DNA of 64,000 nt from Thermohalobaculum sp039026295 (lineage in GTDB: Bacteria; Pseudomonadota; Alphaproteobacteria; Rhodobacterales; Rhodobacteraceae), in the NCBI GenBank assembly GCA_039026295.1, contig JBCCMP010000001.1, positions 1-64,000 on the forward strand, written 5' to 3'. Every line of letters starts with the position of its first letter. Position 1 is the stretch's first letter. Positions 7,972 to 15,719 of this stretch are shown here, piece by piece. The notes under the pieces are model-generated. The model was not told the DNA's origin. It did no database searches and saw only the letters and a program-made list of their open reading frames with translations. The translations under genes and the position numbers were made by a program.

Positions 7972-9009
7972 ATGAAAAGACGTGATCTGATCGCCATGGC
8001 CCTGGCCGCCTCGCTGGCAGCACCCGCCCTCGCGGAAACGCCGTTCGACGGTCCAACAAGCGGACCGAAAGCGGCTGATGGCAAATCCATCGTCGTTGTC
8101 GCCGCAGACCTGAAGAACGGCGGCATCCTGGGCGTCACCAACGGCGTCGAGGAAGCCGCGGCGAAGATCGGCTGGCAGGTACGGGTGCTGGACGGCGCCG
8201 GTTCGGTCTCGGGCCGGACCGCCGCCATCGGTCAAGCCCTGGCCTTGCAGCCCGATGGCTTGATCATCAACGGCTTCGACGCGGTCGAACAGCAGGCCGC
8301 GCTGGAAGGCGTGGTCGCGGCCAGCATCCCGATGGTGGCCTGGCATTCCGGCCCCAAAATCGGGTGCGATGCCCCTGGCGGCATTTTCGCAAATGTCTCG
8401 ACCGACGCGATGACGGTCTCGGAAGTTGCCGCAGAGTGGGCCATGAAGGACGGCGGCGATAAGATGGGCGCGGTGATCTTCACCGACTCGACCTATCAGA
8501 TCGCCATCGACAAGGCCGACCGTATCAAGGAAACCATCGAGGCGATGGGCGGCACCGTTCTGGAGTACGTCGACACACCCATCGCTGACACCTCTACCCG
8601 TATGGGACCGTTGACCACCAGCCTGCTGCAGCGCCACGGGGCCAAGTGGACCCACGCCTTGGCGATCAACGATCTCTATTTCGACTTTATGGGCCCGGCT
8701 TTGGCTGCTGCGGGCATCCAGGGTGATGGCTCACCCAAGGCCGGGTCTGCGGGCGACGGCTCGGAAGCGGCCTTCCAGCGCATTCGCACTGGCCAGTACC
8801 AAACGATCACCGTGGCCGAACCGCTCAACCTCCAGGGTTGGCAATTGGTGGACGAGTTGAACCGGGCAATTCAGGGCGAAGCGTGCTCGGGCTATATCAC
8901 GTCGCCTGCGCTGGTGACCCAGTCCGGTTTGGAAAAGCTGGGCGACAGCAATCAGTTCGACCCGGACAGTCCCTATCGCGACGCGTACTCCAAGATCTGG
9001 GGCAAGTAA
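7972..9009 (+). CDS. CUT2-type periplasmic sugar-binding protein (RbsB-like)
   Basis: A 345-residue exported solute receptor of the Peripla_BP_4 family. Residues 1-21 are a signal peptide (MKRRDLIAMALAASLAAPALA). The ligand-binding folds follow (IVVVAADLKNGGILGVTNGVEEAA, LALQPDGLIINGFDAVEQQAALE, IPMVAWHSGPKIGC; KMGAVIFTDSTYQIAIDKADRIKE). AAGGAGG lies 8 bases before the ATG. It feeds the permease-ATPase pair just upstream. The family binds pentoses, hexoses or polyols; I cannot tell which from sequence. Confidence 0.88.
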   Translation: MKRRDLIAMALAASLAAPALAETPFDGPTSGPKAADGKSIVVVAADLKNGGILGVTNGVEEAAAKIGWQVRVLDGAGSVSGRTAAIGQALALQPDGLIINGFDAVEQQAALEGVVAASIPMVAWHSGPKIGCDAPGGIFANVSTDAMTVSEVAAEWAMKDGGDKMGAVIFTDSTYQIAIDKADRIKETIEAMGGTVLEYVDTPIADTSTRMGPLTTSLLQRHGAKWTHALAINDLYFDFMGPALAAAGIQGDGSPKAGSAGDGSEAAFQRIRTGQYQTITVAEPLNLQGWQLVDELNRAIQGEACSGYITSPALVTQSGLEKLGDSNQFDPDSPYRDAYSKIWGK

Positions 9010-9126
9010 CTTTTCCGGTGAGGCCCGGTCAGACATGGCCGGGCATCATCCCACCGAATGAACCGATACCCTGCCGCAACCGCCAACGGATCGGCGGTTT
9101 CCGACGGAAGGACGGAGTACAGGACC

Positions 9127-9888
9127 ATGACGACCAAGCCTCTTGTGCAGATGCGGGGAATTACAAAGAAGTTCGGCGGGGTCACGGCCCTTCTGGATGT
9201 TGATTTGACCGCCTTTGCCGGCGAGGTCCTTGCAATCGTCGGAGACAACGGCGCCGGCAAATCAACGCTGATAAAGATCCTGACCGGAGTGTACCAACCG
9301 ACGGCGGGCGAGATCTTCATCGACGGAGAAAAGATCGAGTTTGGCAGTCATGCCGATGCAATCGATGTGGGCATCGACGCGGTATATCAGACACTGGCAC
9401 TTGCCGATCACCTGGACCCGCCCGCCAACATGTTCCTGGGCAACGAACTGACCAAGAAAATCTTCGGGATCGAATTGCTCGACAACAAGAAAATGCGGGC
9501 CGAAACCGAACGTGTCTTGATGGAACGCCTCGGTGTCCGCCTCAAGTCCATGGATGCTCCCACAGAAAGCCTGTCCGGTGGCCAGCGTCAGGCGGTGGCG
9601 ATCGCCCGCGCCGTTTATTCCGAAGGGCTGAGGGTCCTGGTGATGGACGAGCCAACCGCGGCGCTCGGGCCACAGGAAACGGCCCGAACGCTCAAGCTGA
9701 TCCAGACGCTGAAGGCCCAGGGCCTTGCCGTCATCCTGATCAGCCATTCGCTGGATGACGTGTTCGAGGTCTCCGACCGCGTGCATGTCCAGCGCCGTGG
9801 CCAATGCGTCGGCGTCGTCGAAACCGCAAGCAGCTCGACGCAGGAAGTTCTGGGGCTGATCGTCGGCGCAGAGGAGACCGCCGCATGA
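9127..9888 (+). CDS. CUT2-family ABC transporter ATPase, single domain
   Basis: A 253-residue ATPase with one nucleotide-binding domain, like FrcA-type half proteins: Walker A GDNGAGKST, Q-loop VYQTLALADHLDPPANMFLG, signature LSGGQRQAVAIARA, Walker B VLVMDEPTAALGP, switch ISHSLDDVF. ATG 9127 is preferred: it begins at the domain and an in-frame ATG 23 codons earlier adds only low-complexity sequence. Its stop overlaps the next permease ATG (ATGA). It belongs to the second transporter of this region, which has its own permease and LuxP-like receptor. Confidence 0.9.
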   Translation: MTTKPLVQMRGITKKFGGVTALLDVDLTAFAGEVLAIVGDNGAGKSTLIKILTGVYQPTAGEIFIDGEKIEFGSHADAIDVGIDAVYQTLALADHLDPPANMFLGNELTKKIFGIELLDNKKMRAETERVLMERLGVRLKSMDAPTESLSGGQRQAVAIARAVYSEGLRVLVMDEPTAALGPQETARTLKLIQTLKAQGLAVILISHSLDDVFEVSDRVHVQRRGQCVGVVETASSSTQEVLGLIVGAEETAA

Positions 9889-11015
9889 GCACGACATCTG
9901 CGCCTGACATGGTCCACAAACCACTGACCGAACGGTTGGAGCCATACATCGCAATCATCGGGCCGATGGCGATGATCCTGGCGATCATCCTGTTCATGGC
10001 CGTTGCAGAACCGGCGCGGTACTTCCGCGTCAGCAATATCGAGCTTATCCTGAAGGATGCCGCGCTCTACATGCCGATGGCGATGGCGATGACCTTCGTC
10101 ATTACCCAGCGCGGCATCGATCTGTCTGTCGGGTCGGTTGCGGTGCTGTCGGCGATCAGCATGGCGTTTCTGGTGAAGCAGTTTGGCTTTTCGATCTACG
10201 CCGGCATCCCGATCGCCATCGGTATCGGGGCGCTTCTGGGCCTGATCAACGGTCTGGTCATCACCCGTTTCAACGTGCCCGATCTGATCGGGACGCTGGC
10301 CATGGACCTGGTCTACAAAGGCCTGGCACTGGTGATGGCGAAGGGGCTGGTGCTGGCGGGCTTTCCAGACATCCTCAAGGCAATCGGACGCGGCGATACG
10401 CCGTTCTTCATTCCGGTCCCTGCCATCATCGGCATGCTGACCATGGTGATTGGCTATTACATCCTGAAGCGGACCTATTTTGGCCGCTATACGATCGCCA
10501 TCGGGTCCAGCCCTGAATCGGCGGAACTGACCGGGATCGGCGTCAAGCGCCACAAGGTATATGCCTATGTGATGTGCGGCGCGTGCGCGGCCTTGGCCGG
10601 ATTGATGTTGATGGGCAAGCAGAATGCCATACAGGCGACGATGGCGCCGTTCTTCAACCTGCACGTCATCGCGGCGGTTGTTGTCGGCGGCACCTCGCTG
10701 TTCGGTGGCCGGGCATCGATGATCGGCTCGTTCTCGGGCGTTTTGCTGCTGGCGATGATGCTGAACGCGCTGGTGACGCTGAGGATCGAGTTCTTCTGGC
10801 AGCCCGTTGCATCGGGCGTGGTGATCATTGGTTCCGTCGCGCTTTATGCCTGGATGCAGAAAAAGGACCGCGATGGTGCAGGAGGAATGCTGGCCGGACT
10901 GAAAACGACCGAAGGCAAGAAGACACTGCGCTTTTCCGCAATCACTATCGGCCTGCTGATTGCCCTGTTGGCAATCGGCGGGATTACCGCCGGAGACCCC
11001 GTTGCAAGCGGTTGA
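9885..11015 (+). CDS. CUT2-family ABC transporter permease (second system)
   Basis: A 376-residue inner-membrane permease. It has the BPD_transp_2 motifs MAMTFVITQRGIDLSVGSVA, LLGLINGLVITRFNVPDLIGTLA, and the coupling loop RTYFGRYTIAIGSSPESAELTGI, then AVVVGGTSLFGGRASMIGS. The C-terminal segment after about residue 320 adds a linker (KKDRDGAGG) and one more hydrophobic helix (ITIGLLIALLAIGGITAG), longer than the permease of the first system. It overlaps the ATPase stop by four bases and precedes the LuxP-like binding protein. Confidence 0.9.
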   Translation: MSTTSAPDMVHKPLTERLEPYIAIIGPMAMILAIILFMAVAEPARYFRVSNIELILKDAALYMPMAMAMTFVITQRGIDLSVGSVAVLSAISMAFLVKQFGFSIYAGIPIAIGIGALLGLINGLVITRFNVPDLIGTLAMDLVYKGLALVMAKGLVLAGFPDILKAIGRGDTPFFIPVPAIIGMLTMVIGYYILKRTYFGRYTIAIGSSPESAELTGIGVKRHKVYAYVMCGACAALAGLMLMGKQNAIQATMAPFFNLHVIAAVVVGGTSLFGGRASMIGSFSGVLLLAMMLNALVTLRIEFFWQPVASGVVIIGSVALYAWMQKKDRDGAGGMLAGLKTTEGKKTLRFSAITIGLLIALLAIGGITAGDPVASG

Positions 11016-11101
11016 TCCGGATCTGCAGAGCGGGCTGGCAGAAGCGCAGTCTTGCTAAGCCGCTTGCTCCTGCTCTCACATTCAAAAAGGGAGGAAATCA
11101 A

Positions 11102-12241
11102 ATGAGAGTCATGACAACAACGGCCCTGGTAGCCGTCGCCTTGGCGGGCGGAGCGTTCGCCGACGACGTCAAGTTGCCATTGGTTGAATTGCCGGGGATC
11201 GCGGACCGCGATTACTGGATCCCTGATGAAGTGAACGCCGACGGCAAGCTGGCGGCCCTTCAGCAGGTGGTCGGTTCCGCGGCCGTTCCGTTCTCGGGCA
11301 CGCAGGAAAAACCGATTCAGATCGGTCTGATCTACCCGTCGTCCGACACCTCGGACTTCTGGGCGCGCAACTATCTGGCCATGACCAAGCGTCTGGAAGA
11401 GCTGGGCATCGAGTACGAGACGACCGAGTTTGCCTCGCGCCAAATCGAGCATTCGCTGCAGACGACCTATGCCAATCAGGTCTCGCAGGACGCCGACCTC
11501 TATGACTACGTGATCTTCGGGCCTTCGGAATTGGCGATCCAGGCGGACAATATCTCTACCCTTGCCGGGAACGATGGCTTCAGCACGTTTGTCTGGGCGT
11601 TTCACACACCGCTGAAAGCCCTGGAAAATCAACCCGACGCATGGTTCGATTTTTCGTCGGCTGCGGGCGCACTGACCATGTGTGACTACATGCTTGGACG
11701 TCTGGGCAAAGACGTGACAATGGCCATGAACCGGGGCATTCCGGGCATCACCGACAACCAGCGGTCTGGCGATTTCAAAGCCTGCGTAGAAGAAAAGGGC
11801 AACTGGACAACAGCCTACGAGCATTACGGCGAATATCAGCGCGAGGGCGGGTATGCCGGGACCTCACTGATCCTGCAGGCCTACCCGGAAGCAAAGATCA
11901 TCCACAATGCCAACACCGCTATGGCGATGGGCTCGGTCGAAGCTCAGGTGTCCGTCGGCAAAGAGAAAGATATCTTCTCGACCGGCTGGGGCGGCACCGG
12001 ATTGGAGCTTGACGCGATCCGTCGCGGTGAACTGAACGCCACACCCATGCGCATGGGCGATGATGTCGGCGCTGCAACGGCGGAAGCGATCAAGGCCCAT
12101 ATGGAAGGACGCAGCACTGATCTGCCATTCGTCTTCCTCGGCCGCATCACTGTCGCGCACGATCAGATGAGCGCCGAGGAGTTGGACGCCCTGCAAAAAG
12201 AAGCCTTCCGCTTCTCAGGCGTCGGAAAGCTGGAACGCTGA
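11102..12241 (+). CDS. LuxP-like periplasmic binding protein of the second CUT2 transporter
   Basis: A 379-residue exported receptor with signal peptide MRVMTTTALVAVALAGGAFA. It resembles Vibrio LuxP, the autoinducer-2 receptor, over its length; the best stretch is GWGGTGLELDAI then MRMGDDVGAATAEAIKAHME and the C-terminal KEAFRFS. Remembered LuxP ligand residues that seem kept are Ser84, Trp87, Arg221, Trp296 and Arg317. Positions equivalent to LuxP Gln77, Asn159, Ser265 and Asp267 appear changed (Asp, Ala, Asn, Ala), so AI-2 itself may not be the ligand. No LuxQ kinase lies nearby; the partners are an ABC ATPase and permease, which suggests uptake. GGGAGG lies 9 bases before the ATG. Confidence 0.85.
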   Translation: MRVMTTTALVAVALAGGAFADDVKLPLVELPGIADRDYWIPDEVNADGKLAALQQVVGSAAVPFSGTQEKPIQIGLIYPSSDTSDFWARNYLAMTKRLEELGIEYETTEFASRQIEHSLQTTYANQVSQDADLYDYVIFGPSELAIQADNISTLAGNDGFSTFVWAFHTPLKALENQPDAWFDFSSAAGALTMCDYMLGRLGKDVTMAMNRGIPGITDNQRSGDFKACVEEKGNWTTAYEHYGEYQREGGYAGTSLILQAYPEAKIIHNANTAMAMGSVEAQVSVGKEKDIFSTGWGGTGLELDAIRRGELNATPMRMGDDVGAATAEAIKAHMEGRSTDLPFVFLGRITVAHDQMSAEELDALQKEAFRFSGVGKLER

Positions 12242-12248
12242 GCCAGGA

Positions 12249-12271
12249 TTGGGCGGCTTGTTGCCGCCCAA
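12249..12271 (+). terminator. Stem-loop after the CUT2 operon
   Basis: Perfect 9-bp stem TTGGGCGGC / GCCGCCCAA with loop TTGTT, eight bases after the stop of the LuxP-like gene. No T-run follows, so it may be a weak terminator or an RNA 3'-end stabiliser. Confidence 0.65.
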
Positions 12272-12982
12272 CAACCTCTCAAACCCGCATCAACGTCACC
12301 TCAATCTCGATCTGGCGCTACAGGCTCTGGCTGAACAGCCGCACGCGCACAGCCTTCGTCCGATTTAGTCTCCGTTGAAACAGGTCCCCGGAGGAATGCA
12401 GGTGACCGTAGGGATGTCTAAGAGATTCACCTTACAAATGGCGCACATCTCACCCCACGAAACGCTCGCGCAATGATCCGAGCGGAGCTTCGCGCCTATG
12501 GGTGCCAATGCGTGAAACTCTCCACTGCCGCGGATGCCGAATTTGTCCCGGTCATGCTTGTTCATCGGTGCGGCAGCGAACGGAAATTTTTGCGCAGACT
12601 TTCCTATGGCCGACCGCTGATGAGTGTCCGGCCTGCCTGTGAGCGTAGCCTATCCAACGCCTCTTCATCAGCCGTATGACCGGCGTGACAGATGGTTGGC
12701 AGAACACCCAATACCTGTTGGTTGGGGGCAACCGAACCGGAGACGCCTCGGTTGCCGTGTTTGTGCCGCAGAGCTTCGATCCGGGCGCGCCTTATCAAGC
12801 CGACATGAGCCACGGTGTTCTTCTGATCGCCGGTGTGACCACTACAGTCACGGTTGCGGATGGGCGCATCGGCCACAGCAACAACCGGATGCCGGTTCAT
12901 CGGGAGGAACGCTGGAGATTGGCGGAGCGATTCCAAAACGCGGCAGTGGCGCGAAAAGCCGGGCGGGCAGCACGCGGTCTGG
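12272..12982. other. 711-bp region without a recognisable gene
   Basis: Between the convergent CUT2 operon and the MFS gene. Open frames exist on both strands from 12600 onward (plus strand 12676-13083; minus strand 13029-12604), but they overlap each other and the MFS gene, and neither resembles a family I know. A short frame at 12402-12476 (GTG after GGAGG) would give 24 residues. Possibly gene decay; nothing firm. Confidence 0.4.
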
Positions 12983-14590
12983 TCAGGGCGCTTGCGACGC
13001 CACGAAGTGTTGCACGTGCGGCTTCGCATCGTTCTTCAAAAGCCCGGCGATTTTCTGCTGCAATGCCTTGTCTTCGTGGCTGACGCGGTCGTGCTGGCGC
13101 AGGTGGTTCGTCCATGACGTCTCCCACCAGGTTTCCACAAAGGTCTCTGGCGAAGCCGCATCCTGCATCAAAGACCAGTGGTGACCGCCGCCGCGCCTTC
13201 GGCTGGCGGCAAGGTCCTGCATCAGCCTTTGAAATTCGGCCAGCTGGCCTTTAGGTACGGCATAGGTGATTTGCACCATGACCGGTCCGTCCGGTTGCGT
13301 GTCCATGCTCAGAACAGGTTCGGGCCAATGCATGGATGGTGTCAGATCCTGCTGGGCACCTAGGCCGAGCTTCGCGCGCCACGTCAGCGGCAGCATCAGC
13401 ACGGCACCGGCCGCCGCGGCAATCAATGCAACGGGTATTCCCCAACTGGCGGCGACCTGACCCCACGCGAGACTGCCCACCGACATCGCGCCGAAGAAGA
13501 CCGTCAGGAAGACCGACAGTCCCCGGGCCCGAACCCAATCCGGCAAGGCCGTCTGGGCGGATACATTCAAGCTGGACAGGACGGCGATCCAGGACAGCCC
13601 GGCTAGGGCCGACGCTGCCAAAGCAGCGGCCTGATTTGGAACGACGGCCAGGATGACCATCACCAAAGCCGTGCCGAGCGTGCCAGCGGCAACGGTCTTG
13701 TCGGCACCCAGCCGCGCTTTGAGTTTTGGCAAGACCAAGGCGCCCCCTACAGCGCCGGCGCCAACCGCGCCCAGCATCAGACCGTAGAGGGTCGGCCCGC
13801 CTGAGAGGACGTCCCGCGCGATGAGGGGTAACATCGCCCACATGGCACTCGCGAAAAGGAAGAAGGCCGCCGCCCTCAGCAATGTGGCCTTCAGGGCCGG
13901 GCTGTTGGCCGCGTAGCGCAGGCCTGCGACGATGGCGCCGCTCATGTGTTCCCGCGGCAGACCGCTGGGTTTTTCCGCTGCGGGTCGCCACCATACCAAC
14001 GCGGCCACAATGCCGATCACGCTGGTCGCGTTGACCAGGAACGGCGCCGCCAGCCCAGCGGTAACGATCAACGCGCCCGCAAGGGCCGGGCCGATGGCGC
14101 GGCTGACATTTATGCCCATGGAGTTCAGCGCGATGGCGGCGGACAGGTCTTCGCGCGGGATCAGCTTGGGCACGATGGCCTGCCAGGCCGGGGCGATGAA
14201 AGCGGCTCCTGTGCCGAAGAGAAAAGTGAAGAACAGCAGGACCCACGGCGTCACCAGATCCAGATGGACCAGCGCAGCCATCGCCAGGGCGGCCACGCCC
14301 ATGGCAAGGTTGACCCAGATCAGCAACCATCTGCGGTCGACGATATCGGCGATCGCTCCGGCCAGAAGTGCAAACAGGAAGATCGGCAGGCTGGTCGCCG
14401 CCTGAACGGCTGCAACCATCAGGGGCGAGGGCGCGAGTTCGGTCATCAACCAGCCCGCCCCGACATCGTGCATCCAGGTGCCGATGTTGGACGCGACGGT
14501 TGCCAACCACAGAATCGCGAACGCCCTGTGTCGGAACGGGGCCATCGGGCCGGATGGCGCAGAGGGCCGTGCGGCGGTAACGTTGGTCAT
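12983..14590 (-). CDS. MFS exporter of the EntS/MFS_3 type with C-terminal extra domain
   Basis: A 535-residue inner-membrane transporter. The first ~410 residues form 12 hydrophobic segments of the MFS_3 group (PFRHRAFAILWLATVASNIGTW, FALLAGAIADIVDRRWLLI, GTGAAFIAPAWQAIVPKLI, INVSRAIGPALAGAL). The last ~110 residues are the soluble tail typical of this group (VMVQITYAVPKGQLAEFQRLM, GHHWSLMQDAASPETFVETWW, WTNHLRQHDRVS). ATG 14590 is used; it shares a base with the stop of the adaptor gene (TGATG). The coupled HlyD-like adaptor suggests an efflux role. The substrate is unknown. Confidence 0.85.
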   Translation of the reverse strand: MTNVTAARPSAPSGPMAPFRHRAFAILWLATVASNIGTWMHDVGAGWLMTELAPSPLMVAAVQAATSLPIFLFALLAGAIADIVDRRWLLIWVNLAMGVAALAMAALVHLDLVTPWVLLFFTFLFGTGAAFIAPAWQAIVPKLIPREDLSAAIALNSMGINVSRAIGPALAGALIVTAGLAAPFLVNATSVIGIVAALVWWRPAAEKPSGLPREHMSGAIVAGLRYAANSPALKATLLRAAAFFLFASAMWAMLPLIARDVLSGGPTLYGLMLGAVGAGAVGGALVLPKLKARLGADKTVAAGTLGTALVMVILAVVPNQAAALAASALAGLSWIAVLSSLNVSAQTALPDWVRARGLSVFLTVFFGAMSVGSLAWGQVAASWGIPVALIAAAAGAVLMLPLTWRAKLGLGAQQDLTPSMHWPEPVLSMDTQPDGPVMVQITYAVPKGQLAEFQRLMQDLAASRRRGGGHHWSLMQDAASPETFVETWWETSWTNHLRQHDRVSHEDKALQQKIAGLLKNDAKPHVQHFVASQAP

Positions 14591-15462
14591 CACTGAATCT
14601 CCGCGGGCATCAGGCGCGACGTCACGGTCACGGCCATACCGGGCCTGAGCAGCAGCCTCGGGTTCGGGAGTTCGGCCCAGACCGTCACAGATCCATCGCT
14701 TTGATCGATCTCGTTGGCCGCATGAGACGGACGGGCGGTATATTCGTGCTCGCCGCTCGCATCGGAAACGGTCAATTCGATCCGCTGGAACAACTGAATG
14801 AGGTCCCTCACCCGGGTCCGCGACAAAAGGTTCAGGCGCTGATTGTAGGGAACACGGTAAGCGACCATCACCGGGTCCAGCGTTGTGATGTGACCGAGCG
14901 GTGCGCCTGATTCGGCTTCGACGAACGCGCCTCGTGCCGTTATCGGCCGCCCGGCAAAGCCAGCGATCGGTGCGCGGATCACCGTGCGGCTGAGATCCAG
15001 CTTCGCCCGCGCCAGTTCCGCATTGGCAAGGGCCAGCGCCGCCTCTGCCGCGGCCTTGGCCGTGCGGGCCGGGATCAGCACCGCATCCGGCGATATCCCG
15101 CGGGCGGCAAGGCGTTCCTGCCGCGCGGCCTCTTGCGCGGCACCATCCCGCGCGGCCTTGGCCGCGGCAAGGTTTGCCTCGGCCACCGCGACCGCCAGTT
15201 CCGCATCAACCGGATCAAGCCTGATCATCGGCTGACCTGCGGCGATCTTCTCACCGCCGGTGAACAGGACTTCGGCCACCACGCCATTGACCTGGCTGGA
15301 CAGCTCCGCCCGGGCCGAGCTTTCGATTTGTCCTTGAAAGACCATGGTCTCTGAACGGGCAGGTCCGCTGGAGATCAACAGCCCGGCAGCAAGACACGCC
15401 AGAGCCCGGCTGAGCCACCGGATCCCCTTTGCCGGACGCGGATGCGGACGGATGGGGATCAT
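14590..15462 (-). CDS. HlyD/RND-type periplasmic adaptor protein
   Basis: A 290-residue membrane-fusion protein. After a signal peptide/anchor (SRALACLAAGLLISSGPARSE) come the lipoyl half-motifs (VFQGQIESSARAELSSQVNGVV, GGEKIAAGQPMIRLD), an alpha-hairpin (EANLAAAKAARDGAAQEAARQERLAARG ... KAAAEAALALANAELARAKLDL), the returning lipoyl half (RTVIRAPIAGFAGRPITARGAFV) and beta-barrel/MP domains. Start ATG 15462 overlaps the XapX gene stop as ATGA. Such adaptors usually pair with an RND pump; here the coupled gene is an MFS exporter and no RND pump or TolC-like channel is in the window. Confidence 0.85.
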   Translation of the reverse strand: MIPIRPHPRPAKGIRWLSRALACLAAGLLISSGPARSETMVFQGQIESSARAELSSQVNGVVAEVLFTGGEKIAAGQPMIRLDPVDAELAVAVAEANLAAAKAARDGAAQEAARQERLAARGISPDAVLIPARTAKAAAEAALALANAELARAKLDLSRTVIRAPIAGFAGRPITARGAFVEAESGAPLGHITTLDPVMVAYRVPYNQRLNLLSRTRVRDLIQLFQRIELTVSDASGEHEYTARPSHAANEIDQSDGSVTVWAELPNPRLLLRPGMAVTVTSRLMPAEIQ

Positions 15463-15707
15463 GTTTTCGTCTCGGGTCCGGTCGAGGGGCCTGCGGCGAA
15501 GTCCTTGGCGTGCAGGCAGTGCTCGGTCGCCTGGGCCAACGTCATCTTCTGCTTGGCCCAGGACACCAGACTTTCGCCGATCAGCATGCCCAGAAGACCA
15601 AGCAAAGCGATCACCGGCGGCGCGGGAGAGCGGGTTTGCAACACGGCATAGATGCCGCCCACCAACAGTCCGACGGCCAGCGAAATCGCGTACGGTTTCC
15701 AATCCAT
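15459..15707 (-). CDS. XapX domain (DUF1427) small membrane protein
   Basis: An 82-residue protein with two hydrophobic helices (YAISLAVGLLVGGIYAVLQ; APPVIALLGLLGMLIGESLV), the second carrying the PxxxALxGLLGxLxG pattern of XapX proteins. The short soluble tail ends HAKDFAAGPSTGPETKT. It lies 12 bases after the amidohydrolase stop and overlaps the adaptor start (ATGA). XapX proteins have no established function but commonly sit next to YtcJ-like amidohydrolases, as here. Confidence 0.85.
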   Translation of the reverse strand: MDWKPYAISLAVGLLVGGIYAVLQTRSPAPPVIALLGLLGMLIGESLVSWAKQKMTLAQATEHCLHAKDFAAGPSTGPETKT

Positions 15708-15719
15708 CTGAAGTCTCCC

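Noticed and set aside
11102..12241. Autoinducer-2 quorum-sensing receptor LuxP proper
   Set aside because: No LuxQ-type kinase nearby, ABC permease and ATPase are the immediate partners, and several ligand-contact positions differ.
12604..13083. Hypothetical genes on either strand beside the MFS gene
   Set aside because: The two open frames overlap each other and run into the MFS coding region; neither has a ribosome site or recognisable family.
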